Source of the DNA: Latrodectus hesperus
Taxonomy: Eukaryota; Arthropoda; Arachnida; Araneae; Theridiidae
Reading direction: 5' to 3'
Assembly (NCBI GenBank): GCA_037975125.1
Contig: CM075853.1
Span: 58,019,591-58,083,590 of the forward strand
DNA length: 64,000 nt
Both the position numbers and the translations under genes were made by a program. Of the stretch, positions 23,618 through 52,094 are shown one piece after another. Positions within the stretch are counted from its first letter, which is position 1. Each line of letters opens with the position of its first letter. The notes beneath the pieces were generated by a model. The model saw only the letters and a program-made list of their open reading frames with translations, was not told where the DNA came from and searched no databases.

Positions 23618-25628
23618 CCGTATTTACGCGAGTCTAGTGCGCACCGTTTTTGGCCAAATGTAATATTCAAAATTGGGGTGCACATTAGATTCGATGGCGA
23701 ATTAGATTCGAGTGCAAGGTAAGCAGTTCGCCGATGACGTCAATCAAATTTAAATTGTAACAATGGATTACTGTATGTCTCGACTACATCGTTGACACAT
23801 TATTGCACAACTCCTACTCAAACTGTTAGAACCGTTCTTGGGTTAGGCACAGGGGAACTTGCTGATGTATACGTATATATTATAGCACAGGGATACAAAC
23901 TGGAGAGTACGTAGTCACGAAATGGAGGGCAAACAGAGAAGAATGTCATATGACGCTACTTTCAAACGTAAAGTAATTCTTTATGCTGAAAAAAATGGTA
24001 ATAGAAAGTCAGTGAGAGAGTTCAACGAAGTTGAGAGCAATGTTCGCTTTTGGCGGCAGCAGAAATTGGCACTGTTTGCAACTAAAGCTAGTGGAAAGAA
24101 ATTCACCGGCCCTCGCAAAGGAAGACACCCTAAAACTGAAGAAAAAGTTTTGGAATTCACGTGAAAGGAGGAAGAATGGACAACCTGTGACTAGTGCCAC
24201 CATAAGAAATAAAGCAAAAGAGGAGGCTGAAGTTCTTGGAAATCCGAAAAAAGAGTTTAAGGCTAGCCGTGGATGGGTGGATCGGTTTATGAAGTGGTTG
24301 TGCTTATCTCTAAGACGCCGTATAACAATATGCCAAAAGCTTCCTGCAGATTTTGAGGGAAAACTACTAATTTTTCAGCAGTATGTCATCACACTTTAGA
24401 ATGAAAAGAATTTTTCAATAGGGCAAATTAGCAACGCTGACGAGACGGACGCCAATTTGGTTTGATTTGCCTCGTAACTACACCATCACGGAGAAAGGGA
24501 CTTAGGAAGTTATCATCAAAACTTCGGGATGTGAAAAATAACGTGTAACAGTGATGCTGGCAATAACAGCAGATGGGTGCAAACTTCCCACTTTCTTAAT
24601 CTTCAAACGGAAAACATGCTCTAAAACCCCTAAGAATGAAAAGCTGTTCCCAGATGATCTCCTGATTCGAAACCAAGAGAAGAAGCGGATAACGGAATCA
24701 TTAAGGCTTGATTGGCTCCGAAATGTATGGGAACGCCGTCTCGGTGGGCTCTCCAATCCATCATCAATGTTGTGCCTGAACGCATTTCGTGGTCATCTCA
24801 CCGACGATGTAAAAAAAAAAAAGATGCACAACCTAAGCAGTGATCTTATTATCATTCCTAGAAGGATGACGTCTGTGTTACAACCCCTGGACGTTAGTAT
24901 AAATAAACCTTTTAAGGGGTACGTTTAGGAGGAGTACGAAAAATGGTTTAATGAGTCAAACCGTGAATTGATCCCGACAGGAAAAATTAAGCGTGCAGCA
25001 CCGCACATTTTGCACACTGGGTTTCTGCTGTCTGGAAGAGCATCGAAACACCAATGATTGTGAAATCTTTCTAGAAATGTTGCATTTCAAATTCATTGAA
25101 TAGCAGTGAAGATAACGTACTCTGGAACGCCGAGGATGACGATGATGATGATGAGGAAAGAAGAAATGAATCTGCTTCTAACGAAGAGAGCTGTGAGGAT
25201 TCTAGTCATGAGTTACTAATTCTAACATTAGTGAATAAAGACGTTTACTATTAATCACTGATTATAGAAATTGTTAGCTAGATAGAAATTTTGCGATTTA
25301 TTTCCTGTTCATATTTTACGATAGGTACCGTATATACGGTAGTGGTAATTAACAATGATTGTTTCACATAACAATAGCCCACTAATAGGTTAATTCGATG
25401 TCTTCCTACTTTATGTATAAATCCATTGTTGTATAAAATATGGTATCTAAATTTAAATAAAATTAATCATACCTTTGATTGATAGTGTATATACAAATCT
25501 ATTGTTGTATAAAATAAGATTCAATAAATTCCTCATACTATTGATGCGCATTACATTCACCGACAAACAATTTTTTTATTATTTAAAGTTTTAAAATCGG
25601 GATGCGCATTAGATTCGCATAACTACGG
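23618..25628 (+). mobile_element. Pogo/Tigger-like element
   Basis: A 2.0-kb DNA transposon. The ends read CCGTATTTACGCGAGTCTAG on the left and, reverse-complemented, CCGTAGTTATGCGAATCTAA on the right, and both go on to a GCGCAYC motif. TA flanks are at 23616-23617 and 25629-25630. Further copies of the GCGCATTAGATTCG-like motif occur just inside each end (23675-23715 and 25545-25560), probably transposase binding sites. It carries one broken transposase in the plus orientation. Confidence 0.9.
23922..25254 (+). pseudogene. Pogo-like transposase (POGK/Tigger type), broken
   Basis: About 444 codons from ATG 23922. The N-terminus is a psq/CENP-B-type helix-turn-helix (RRMSYDATFKRKVILYAEKN, REFNEVESNVRFWRQQK). 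A second DNA-binding helix region follows in another frame (RRKNGQPVTSATIRNKAKEE, FKASRGWVDRFMK). The DDE domain starts at NADET (Asp 24439-24441), then VMLAITADGCKLPTFLIFKR, LRLDWLRNVW, FRGHLTDDVKKK and LQPLDVSINKPFKG (Asp 24890-24892). The family Asp before FRGHLT is Asn here (24779-24781), 36 residues ahead of the last Asp. The C-terminus is acidic (Asp run near 25140), ending at TAA 25252-25254. Lesions include frameshifts near 24160 and 24445, TAG at 24397, stops near 24503 and 24540, TAG at 24926 and further C-terminal damage. Confidence 0.9.
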
Positions 25629-25630
25629 TA

Positions 25631-32739
<7,109 letters not shown>

Positions 32740-33207
32740 AAAATGAGTTGGAGAAAAATACAGCATGGCTGAACAAATCTTGAAAGATTTACATCTATAC
32801 CTGTCAATTGTGGAAGGAGACAATTATGGCGTACCCATGTATCGGGTTCTAAAAGCATGCACCCGTTCTGATGTGGGAAAAAAATATGAATAACTCATCT
32901 GACTAAATTACAATTCACCTTTTGACATCCAGTAAGGGAGAGCCCTGTGGCCTAAGGCTCGGATCATTTTGTAATATCCACATCATAAATAGCTTTCTGG
33001 AAGGACTTATCATAGGAAAAGGGTTTATTTACTTGCCGCAATGAAAGAAACTCGAAAAGCTCTCCCTAGCACTCAGTTTGTTGGATGTACATAATCAGAA
33101 AAAAAAGAGCAAAACATCTTTTTGCCATTGTTAAACAGAAGCTGGGATTAAACCCGGGACTTTTCGCTCTCAAGAACATTATTCTATCACTAAGATATAG
33201 TGAGCCG
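32740..33207 (-). mobile_element. tRNA-derived SINE (second family), minus strand
   Basis: Read on the minus strand, a tRNA-like head begins near 33207. It has a box-A-like TATCTTAGTGATAGAAT (33181-33197), a CTTGAGAGCGAAAAGTCCC segment and a box B GGGTTTAATCCC (33144-33155). A body of moderate GC content follows toward 32740. The left limit is approximate and I found no target duplication. The head and body differ from the SINEs at 7.2, 36 and 58.8 kb, so this is a separate family. Confidence 0.6.
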
Positions 33208-35264
<2,057 letters not shown>

Positions 35265-35494
35265 CCTGGCTCGGGTATTGATGTACTTTCTCACTCTATC
35301 CATCCTGTTTTTGTCCTTTCCTTGTATGATTGGGTTGCGAATGGTTGCCTACCCTATAAACTGGTACTTATAGCATGTGTGTACTGAGGAAGTCGGACTC
35401 CACACCAGAATATGGTTCACTTGGAAAAGTGGAGCAGCGCACCCGTTATTGCCAGCCTAGCTGGCACAAGACAACAACAACAACAACAACAACA
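35265..35494 (+). mobile_element. SINE (first family), 5'-truncated, (CAA)n tail
   Basis: Matches the minus-strand SINE at 36152-36434 over most of its length: the GGGTATTGATGTACTTTCT start, the GTCCTTTCCTTG segment, CCTATAAACTGG, CCACACCAGAATATGGTTCAC, GGAAAAGTGGAGCAGC and GCCAGCCTAGCTGG. It ends in a (CAA)n tail (35473-35494). The tRNA-like head present in the other copy is missing, so this copy is 5'-truncated. Confidence 0.8.
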
Positions 35495-35566
35495 ATAGTT
35501 TTATCATTATAAGATAATTGATAATAATATAAAAAAAGATAATAATCATAATCGTTTTATAATAAG

Positions 35567-35604
35567 ATAATTGATAATGATAGCGTTTAATCATTATCAA
35601 TTAT
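35567..35604. repeat. Perfect inverted repeat, 15-bp arms
   Basis: Arms 35567-35581 and 35590-35604 (ATAATTGATAATGAT and complement) with an 8-nt loop. Partial further copies of the same wording lie on both sides between 35500 and 35635. It sits between the two inverted SINE copies. Confidence 0.75.
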
Positions 35605-35635
35605 TATTATAAGATAACTGATAATGATAAAACGC

Positions 35636-36142
35636 AAATATAATTACTCTTATTTTTAATACTATAATAACACATACAAGTATAATGTTTAACCCCTTAA
35701 GCAAAAAGGAGAAATATATCTGGGATATCTTTCAATACTGTAATATACTTTATTGATTTAGCCAGTTGTGAAAAACTTTTTGATAAAATATGCCAATTTT
35801 ACACATTGCAATAAAGAAATTATTGCTTACATAGGATTTTAGAAATGAATATATCATAGATTGTAATGCAAAGTTCTGCAAAAAAATTGCCTTTGAAAGT
35901 ATAAATGATTAAGTTTTGAATTGAATCGCATAAAATGCACATGTTCATCCGAGAAGTAGAAATGGGTTCATTTTGTGACATGGTGTATTGCCTAAGTGGA
36001 AAATTAATCATTAAAATTTATATATTACAGAAAATTTTTTATGATGTAAGCAGTCAAATGAGTATAATATTTTCCAGTCAATATTTTGTTCAGTTGAGCT
36101 AGACAGCATAAAAATAGTAAAATACTGTGTAAATATAATAAA
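35636..36142. other. AT-rich spacer between the inverted SINEs
   Basis: No gene is recognised. Confidence 0.6.
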
Positions 36143-36151
36143 ACAAATAGT

Positions 36152-36434
36152 TGTTGTCTTGAGCCACAGCTAGGCTGGCAATATGGGGTGTGCTGCTCCA
36201 CTTTTCCGAGTGAACCGTTATTTGGTGTGGAATCCATCTTTCTCAGTACACATGTGCCATAGGTATCCTTTTATAGGCTAATTCGCAACCCATTCATGCA
36301 AGGAAAGGACAAAGACAGGTGAAAGAGAGAGAGAGAGAGAGAGAAAGTATGTCAATACTCGCACCGGGACTCTAACCTTGGAACTCCCTATCCACAGTCA
36401 AGCATGATCATCACTAGACAGGGTGGGCGACAAC
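36152..36434 (-). mobile_element. tRNA-derived SINE (first family), full length
   Basis: On the minus strand it begins with a tRNA-like head (CTGTCTAGTGATGATCATG as box A region, GGTTAGAGTCCCGG as box B). The head is followed by a (CT)n stretch and the body shared with the copy at 35265. It ends AAGACAACA. An exact 9-bp target duplication, ACAAATAGT, flanks it at 36143-36151 and 36435-36443. This defines both ends and shows insertion by retroposition. The open frame at 36025-36237 is incidental. Confidence 0.88.
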
Positions 36435-36443
36435 ACAAATAGT

Positions 36444-44474
<8,031 letters not shown>

Positions 44475-44551
<77 letters not shown>
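44475..44551. repeat. (TA)n microsatellite
   Basis: A pure TA run of about 77 bp. Confidence 0.97.
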
Positions 44552-44555
<4 letters not shown>

Positions 44556-45375
44556 TTGGAAGGAAATATACTTGTATTAAATATCTTAACTGAAAAAATT
44601 AATTTAAATGTCATGTTTTATATAAACATGTTTTTATACAAGCCCAAGTTTCCATATAAAATAATGGTTATAAAAATTTTAAAATCAGTAATAATTATCA
44701 TATAAGAAATATTTTAAATGTAATATAACGATCAAAACAACTCCAATAAAGACTGAAAAATCAAATGTTTTGGTTTTCCATGTATTAAATTTTCTATTAA
44801 TATAATATCTAAATATTTGATATTCCATTTTTAAATAATGTGTAATGTATGAAATTCGTTTATTCCTATTAATAATATTCTAAAAATTGTAAAATAATTA
44901 TTTTAAATGAATCAAAATTGCTTTTCATTAAGTATTACCTTAAAAATACATATGCAAATAAGGAAGATTTATAATGAAACAGAATTATTTTATGCAAAAA
45001 TTACATTTTTATTCTTAGATTTTTTATTTGACCATCTAGATTTAAGTAGTAATAATTAGCAAATAAAAATTTTAACGTCAGGTAATAATATATATTCCTC
45101 TTATTCTCTATATATTTTCCCCCTAAAAACATTGAGAATTGTGAAAATAATGATAATTTAAAGCTTTTATCTTTAGCACATCTAAAATTTTTAATGAGCT
45201 CTCTGTATTTGTTTTTCTCATTATTATTAAGTTTTGTTCAGTGTGACATTTAGGAATATTAATTAAAAATTTGAATTATAATAATATTTTCTAAAAAAAA
45301 ACGTTTAAAAGTTAAATAATAATTTAATTTAAAAATGCATGCTTCTCAGCTCTTCTTAGATTTTTTTGTTTATTT
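44552..45375. other. AT-rich stretch without recognisable genes
   Basis: Nothing is recognised. The left end of the piggyBac relic should lie near its right edge, but no TTAA followed by a CCC-type end is visible. Confidence 0.5.
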
Positions 45376-45403
45376 CGCGCGGTGGTCGCGCTATGAAACC
45401 ACC
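45376..45403 (+). repeat. PiggyBac subterminal motif, left copy
   Basis: A GC-rich motif with GGTGGT and ACCACC arms around CGCGCTATG. It matches the copy at 47075-47102 at 25 of 28 positions. Confidence 0.75.
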
Positions 45404-45714
45404 AATTTTCAATATTTTTTCTTAATTCTTTTTCACGATTTTTCACTTAAATTTTATAGATTTTATATCTTTTACTTTTAAATAACACTAACAGATGACA
45501 GCACCGAATTAATTTCAGGTCGGACTCCTTCCAATATGTCGTTATTTAATGTTCATTTTTAACAACACAAAATAACGTACTTTTTTAATATAAATAATAA
45601 TAAATATCAGAAATTTTTTCTTCCTATCCCGTCATGTCTGTCCTAAACAATATAAATGCAGCAGTAGTTTGAACTAGATACGTAAAAAACTTTCCTTTTT
45701 TGAGGGAAATTCCT

Positions 45715-45737
45715 GGTGGTTGCACCCCGCAACCACC
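45715..45737 (-). repeat. GGTGGTTGC hairpin
   Basis: A perfect 9-bp inverted repeat (GGTGGTTGC and GCAACCACC) with a 5-nt loop ACCCC. With the following CGCGCAG it resembles the reverse complement of the subterminal motif at 45376. Confidence 0.8.
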
Positions 45738-45851
45738 GCGCAGCTAGAACACATGACTTACGTGAACAGCAGACTACATAAACATGGCCGGCATATTATG
45801 ATTGGGAATTAGAGTGTTTAGGAGTGTGGGGAAGGGGGATTTGAATCACCT

Positions 45852-45921
45852 GGTCATTTTACTTGTAAACAACATGTGGCTATAAATCATAGGGTCATTT
45901 TACTTGTAAACAACATGTGGC
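45852..45921 (+). repeat. Two 29-bp direct repeats, 41-bp period
   Basis: GGTCATTTTACTTGTAAACA and the nine bases after it occur identically at 45852-45880 and 45893-45921. CTATAAATCATA lies between them. It is within the presumed 5' noncoding part of the piggyBac relic. Confidence 0.9.
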
Positions 45922-46054
45922 ATTTATATCCCCAGTGAACATGTGCTTTCGCTATTTCTGTTGCACATTTTTCTTTGCGTTGAATGTTGCGTTTGCTCCC
46001 AGGCTAGTACGGAAATTTTTATTTAATAGTATTTTGTGTGTTTTAAATTTAATG

Positions 46055-46056
<2 letters not shown>

Positions 46057-46152
<96 letters not shown>

Positions 46153-46160
46153 CATATATA
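46057..46160. repeat. (TA)n microsatellite inside the piggyBac relic
   Basis: A TA run of about 100 bp with single GTATA and TACATA interruptions at its right end. It occupies the place of the missing transposase 5' part. Confidence 0.95.
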
Positions 46161-46268
46161 TTTTATCGAAAATAGTATTTACGTAAAAGTTTTATTTAAA
46201 TTTAAAATAATTAATAGCAATATATTTTAACTGTGTGTAAATATTTTCTTCTACTGTTCAAATTTAAA

Positions 46269-46801
46269 ATGCGTCGCAAAGGGCTTGGAATAGCTGAGGC
46301 ATTGGCTTTATTTGAAGAAAAGGATTACAATCAAAATATGGGGTATATGGACTATTTTGATCAATTGAAAAGCTTATATGAAATTGATCGGAAAAGTAAA
46401 AAATGGTGGCATCGAATTTCTTCCATTTTATTGATGTCACTATTGTAAATTCCTTTATTATATATCGAATGCTTCCAGAAAGTGATCCAAACTTAAAAGT
46501 ACTAAAGTTATTCAGAATGGACATCATCAGTAGTTTGATTTCAATGGGAAATAAAGGATCTGTTCCCAAAATAAAAATATCAAGCTCCGCATGTATAAAA
46601 AGCCACAAACCTCATGTTCCAGAACAAAAAAGATTAAAGAATGCTGAACACATGCCAATAAAATGCAAACCACGGCGGTGTGCATTTTGTAGCACAAAGG
46701 AGAAACTTCACAGAACAAGATACATGTGTGAAACTTGCAATGTTGGTTTATGCATGTATCAAAAAGATAAAAGATGCTTTGAACAGTTTCACAAGAAATA
46801 A
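46269..46801 (+). pseudogene. PiggyBac transposase, C-terminal fragment
   Basis: About 177 codons matching the C-terminal third of PGBD4-like transposases. The first frame reads DYNQNMGYMDYFDQLKSLYE then KKWWHRI. A frameshift near 46415 leads to FFHFIDVTIVNSFIIYRML in the next frame. The end carries the cysteine-rich domain (RRCAFCSTKEK, YMCETCNVGLC, RCFEQFHKK) with the paired Cys spacing typical of the family, and a stop at 46799-46801. The N-terminal and catalytic Asp-containing parts are absent; upstream is the TA run. The open frame starts at 46233, but recognisable homology begins near 46269. Confidence 0.9.
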
Positions 46802-47074
46802 CTTTTTTCTAATCGACATTTAAAAAAACTGTATCTGCTAAATGAGGATTCTAAATTCAGTATCGACGTGTTTTTATAGCAACTAAATTATATAAATGTT
46901 TAATTTTTCACTTTTACTACTCTTTACTTTGTGAAATATTGTAAAAAACATAATATACTGCATTTTAAATACAAACTATCTAAGAAGTTTGCAATAATCA
47001 TCATTTATTGAAAGCGCGTACGAAACAAGGTAAGTTTTTTCCCCTGCTAACTCAGTAAGTATCAAGGTCCTAGA

Positions 47075-47102
47075 CGCGCGCTGGTCGCGCTATGCGACCA
47101 CC
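47075..47102 (+). repeat. PiggyBac subterminal motif, right copy
   Basis: A GC-rich motif (CGCGCGCTGGTCGCGCTATG then CGACCACC), a near copy of the one at 45376-45403 and about 130 bp inside the 3' end. Confidence 0.75.
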
Positions 47103-47329
47103 ACCCACAGATAAATGGGTAGATGTAGATTTTATTAAATTCATATATTATTTGTCTGTGGGATCATAACATTCAATTTTTATAATTCTTTAGTTTAAAA
47201 TTTAAAAAAAAATATTGCGCGCGTCAAAGGGTTAATACAAAAAAAATCTGTGAAAGTAATAAATGTACTTTACATGCATGATAATACGAATATAAATTAT
47301 TTTTTCTATTTTTGCTTCCTTATTGAGAA

Positions 47330-47835
47330 AAGAAATGTTTGGAAATACTTTATAATCGCTTGTGTCCATGAAATGACACTCATTCATAATAAGCATACGT
47401 CCCCATTGATGATAAGTGCAGTTTTCTAATTCTTGGACCACTGATTTCTTTGGAAATGCTGATTTCTAACTTTCAAAGCAATGAAGAATCTGAAACCTTA
47501 GGGGCAGGCACCACTTGAGTGACTGCGTCTGGACACACTTAACCTAGACAATTTTATTTGTTGATCACTGGTGCCAGCTTTAGAGCTATTTCTGGCAGCA
47601 GAACGATATATCGTTCATTTACTGCAGTTGTTTTCCTAGAACGGCTACCACTATTTTTCTAACAACAACTATAGTTTGGAAGATTTTCCAAGTAAGTGAA
47701 ACGACCCTTTTGTTCATTCCGAACTCTTCAGTTATACTGGTCATTTTGCACACTTTAAGGGCTTTCCAATCTTCCTTATATGTGTGAAGTTGGCCAGATG
47801 ATTTCTTCTTGCCATATTTTAAGAATATTTGTGGC
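47330..47835 (-). pseudogene. Ancient Tc1-like transposase fragment
   Basis: Minus-strand pieces in several frames match a Tc1-like transposase in order. ITEEFGMNKRVVSLTWKIFQ (helix-turn-helix, about 47740-47680) is followed by SRKTTAVNERYIVLL (linker, about 47640-47600), LSRLSVSRRSHSSG and HQWGRMLIMNECHF. In the last piece the family has a Thr-Asp-Glu-Ser/Cys block; here Asn replaces the catalytic Asp. Stops and shifts are frequent, so it is much older than the other Tc1 copies and from a different family. The piggyBac TTAA at 47232 lies just beyond its truncated end. Matches are by memory of family wording, hence moderate confidence. Confidence 0.6.
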
Positions 47836-49681
47836 GAATCATTTTAATTGAGTCTCACTTCTTCCTTTTAATGTAAACTCAAGTTATGCACATCGATCAA
47901 ACGCATTTTGTATACGCTCATGTTGCTTGTGATGTTTGGACCTTGATATTTGCATACGCATGCTTTTCTACTGAATTCCGTGTTCATTGTTCTTGCCGCA
48001 CGACTCTCTTTTCTGCAATTTTTTTATGGATGTCTATTTACAATTTACATTTTTTTGAAGTTTTGCACATCAGTGCTGTATTTTTATATAATATATATTT
48101 TTACTTTTACGTAATATATATTTTTACTGTGGTGATACATTTCCCATTGAATTAGTAACTACAGCTTGTTTCATGGCAAAAAATTACTTATTATAAAATT
48201 TGTTAAAATCTATAAATTAAACTTTTTTTTATCTTTTGAAAAATTTCAATAACATGATTAATTTCTGGAAGATATAATTTTAATTGCTTCAGGATATTCT
48301 ATAAAAGAAATTTTAGCACTTTCTAAAATTTCTAATATTTTGTGTAATTATTCCAGAGAAATATTTATAAATCCACAGTAAGTTATTGTATAACACAGGT
48401 GAAACGTAATAATTTAATTAAGAATATTCAGCTTTTGCATAAAAGAGAAAACCAATTTTTCTCAGAAGAGTGTACGACAATATTATCGATAATATGCTTA
48501 AATGAAAAGGTGATCTTAAATTTGCATTACCCATAGGATTTTGTAATCTGAATACGTTTTAATTTTCTATTAGTGAAAATTAAATTATATAAAAGACAGC
48601 ATACTCCTACATATTGAATGTAGTGTATTTAATATCCTTCGTACAAGACAAACATTAAATATTTTCAAAATGCTAAAAAAATTAAATCAAATTCTACCAT
48701 TATTTTTAGAAATAATTGTTGTGACTAGAAGATAACTGTACTTGTAAAAATATAGGAAAAACTTTTGAAATTCTTAAAAATTTCAATAAATAATCACTTA
48801 TATTTATTGAAAATATTAAATAATATGATAAAGGAATATATGAAATTTTCTATCAAAAATGATACGTAAGTAATGTATTTTATATAAATATTATATAAAA
48901 TGAGCTTATGACTTTGAAAATTGAAGACAAAGAAATAAAAGTAGAACGAAAAAGAGTACATGTGCCACAAGAAATCATTTATCTTCTGTAACAAAAACTT
49001 TAGGAGTATGAATTTCTTCTAAATATAATTTTTTTTAAATAATGAATTTTTAAAGCGTATAAATATGCAATAATAATATTTTCTAACGATTTTAGGTAAC
49101 ATAGTTAAAATGTTTAAGTGCTGAGATTTTTATTTAAATTCGATAAGCGACTATTCTTCAGAAAAAAAAACATCTAAAAAGAATTTAAAACTTCCGTAGT
49201 CTAAGTGTAATGAGTAGAATTCATTAGAGGCAATTTTTTTGGTTTTAATTTTTCAAAGAGAAAATCCAGGTTTTATTATTTACTACACCTATTTTGTAAA
49301 ACTACAGTTTTTAAACTTTCTAAGGATTCTCGAAAATAATCGATTTAAGGAAATAGGTATATAAGGTACTATTTTTATTTTCTTCAACACTTTCATTTTC
49401 CTATTCCAATTGAAACACTTTCACCGAAGGGATGATTTTACAAAGAATTTATCAATAAAGAAAAAGTTTTTCCATTAGTTTTAGAATTTCCTTCAAAATT
49501 GTTTTACTGTTGTTTTAGAAATTTGGGAAAAAAATATGTCATCCAAATAAATGTTATTTTCAAGCTGTAAGTAATTTAGAAAAAGTTCCTGAAAAGTACT
49601 ACTTTAAAGAAAAGTTTTATTTTATATTTTCTTGTAAAAAATACTTTCAAACCTCACTGTTTTTTAAAACCTTTCTTATAT
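47836..49681. other. AT-rich stretch without recognisable genes
   Basis: A less AT-rich portion at 47880-48050 contains an 89-codon open frame (47886-48155). Its Phe/Tyr-rich translation has no recognisable domain and may be flank of the Tc1-like relic. Confidence 0.5.
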
Positions 49682-49747
49682 ACATATACATATATATATA
49701 TATATATATATATCTATCTATATATATCTATATATATCATATATATA

Positions 49748-49807
<60 letters not shown>
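49682..49807. repeat. (TA)n microsatellite with TATC units
   Basis: About 125 bp of TA with scattered TATC units. Confidence 0.95.
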
Positions 49808-49809
<2 letters not shown>

Positions 49810-52094
49810 TGAATTTATAGATTCAAACAACTAATTTCCTTAAGTTTCAGCAAAACACAGTTTTAGAACTATATATAATTATTACGTGTGGTATTTATCT
49901 GAAGATCATATATAAATGTCAATGCAGTTTTTCTCAAAAATACAATTTCTTCAGAGGTGGAAGACATTTTCTTACTGAGAAACAGTTGAAAAAAATAGAT
50001 TTTTTCAGCACAAAAATAAATGTTTCTGGATCTTAAATCTTTATTAAATCCACTAATAATTTACATCAAAATAAAAAAAAATATTTCACGAAAAAAATGT
50101 CTGTTTTTAATAAAATTGTTTTCTATTTTCTGTACTTTCTATTTTATTAAAAAGAATTTGGTAGAAATTCTTATTGAGTAAAATGTTCAAAATGACCATT
50201 AGATGTGTTTCGAAGTACTATGATAATTTTAAAGTTATCTGTTCACATTTTTAAGTTTTTAATACATTTTTAAAATTACATTTTTTTATCTTTGGTGTAC
50301 TCAGAATATGATGAAATGTAGCTGAAAGATTTTTGTCAATCTTCAGAATAATGATTGACAAAAAATAACAATGATTTGAATAAGAGCAATGAATCCAAAC
50401 TATACCGTATACTATAGCATTAAGTTGATTGTTTTACAGCTTATCATTTTAATAATTAATTATTTAAAAAATAGAGGTTCAGTGGTTGATATAATTATAT
50501 ATTTTCTATTTTAGCATTACTAATTGGATTCATAAGCATTCTTATTACATCAACATGTCAGATTATCCCAAAATAATTTCCAATGTACATTTTCAAAAAA
50601 CTATATTTTATTATTCAATCATTTCCTAAAAACAAAAAATATAAATCAAACAAAAAAAATGAATGATAAAATTAAATATATTCCAACTAAATTAAATAAA
50701 TGACAATATTTTAATTAATTTGATTTGATTTTGAATTTATTTATATCTAATTTTGCCTTTTTACATTAGAGGGACATTTTTAAAACTTTATTTTATTAGC
50801 TATCTTTTAGATTCTCGTTTTTCTTCAAGTGTTGAAGTATATTTACACTTAAAAGTAAAATTTTGTAGGATTGATATAAATTTTACAAGAGCTGTCCGAG
50901 CAAATAGTTGAGTGATTAGTCCTCTATTTTTCAATTCAATTTTTGAGGGTATGTTTTTAATGTGATTTGAAGCTTACTTTTTATTAATTTTAAAAGTTGA
51001 AATAGTCATCATGTGCCAAAAGTCTTCGCACAGGATTAAAAAGACAGAATTGTAATAACAGTATCTCATGAATTTCCAGACAAAAAAATCCACCATTTTA
51101 GTTAGAATAAAGAGTAAAAATATAAGTTGCTAAAATAAGGGACTCTATAAATAATACTTCTGGGATTGAAACATTTTAAAATGACGATATTTTGATTTCT
51201 GAATGCATATTTCTATACTTTTTCCTTTAAATTAGCAATAACAAGTGATTAACATTTCAGAAAATAAAATTAGCACGAACTTTTTGAAAAGTTGTAGGCA
51301 CATATGGAATTTTCTTTTTTAGCTCCAATATTATTTTGAATCTAATTCTTATGTACCCAGTTGGATAATTCATCTGGATGTATTTTAAAATGCATATAAA
51401 TTCATATTTAACAACTAAATTATTTTATTGAGTTTCTTCTAAGAATTAGAACTTTACTTTTTTCATTGTCAATTAAATAGAGAGTGTAATTCTGATTACG
51501 TTTTTCAAAATTACTTGTCTTGTAGGGTCTTGTAGGTACGAAAACTCGTTGAAAGTAATAAATACATACTTTTTAAACATTTTTAGGACAATTTTATTAA
51601 GAGGAAAAAATTTAGCTTTTCATAATAGTTATGATTTTTCATAAAAATACATTATAAGAAATCATGAATTTTTAATTTTATTTTGAGGGAACATAAAAAA
51701 ATACCGAAGGATCTTTAAAGTAGTATAGAATATTGTTTGTAGTAGAAGATAAATGTTTTAATTTGCAGAAATATATATATTCTTGGTTTTGTTTATCTTT
51801 TGTTTATTTTTAATTTTATCTTTTGTTCTATAATTTTGCAGACACAAATTTCCTCTTAATATTAAAACTTCTTTTGTTGGTTAATTTATAAAAGGCTACT
51901 TTTAGTTTCAAGATTCTGCTTAATTCTCTTTACTGTTAATTTAGTCATCTTGAATTCTCATGACAGGTGAGAATACTTTCAGTGAATTTTTATCTATTTC
52001 AAACTAAAATACTAGTTAATTTAAACTTCGTGTATAAAAATGCCTTCGAAAACAATTCATTTTAAAATTTATCAATGTAAATTTAAGCATTTAT
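49808..52094. other. AT-rich stretch without recognisable genes
   Basis: Nothing is recognised. Confidence 0.6.

Larger units (their letters stand above)
45376..47231 (+). mobile_element. PiggyBac relic, internally deleted
   Basis: The 3' end is well placed: GCGCGCGTCAAAGGG ends at 47231 and abuts TTAA (47232-47235), the piggyBac target. A transposase C-terminus lies inside. GC-rich subterminal motifs occur near both ends: 45376-45403 and 47075-47102 match at 25 of 28 positions in the same orientation, and 45715-45743 is a related inverted copy. Most of the transposase is missing and a (TA)n run lies in its place. The left boundary is set at the first subterminal motif only; no left terminal repeat or TTAA was found. 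Confidence 0.65.

Noticed and set aside
36025..36237. A 70-codon minus-strand frame
   Set aside because: It starts inside the SINE and runs into AT-rich flank.
47886..48155. An 89-codon plus-strand frame, hydrophobic at its end
   Set aside because: The apparent membrane segment is AT-driven (Phe/Tyr/Ile) and no start context or homology supports a gene.
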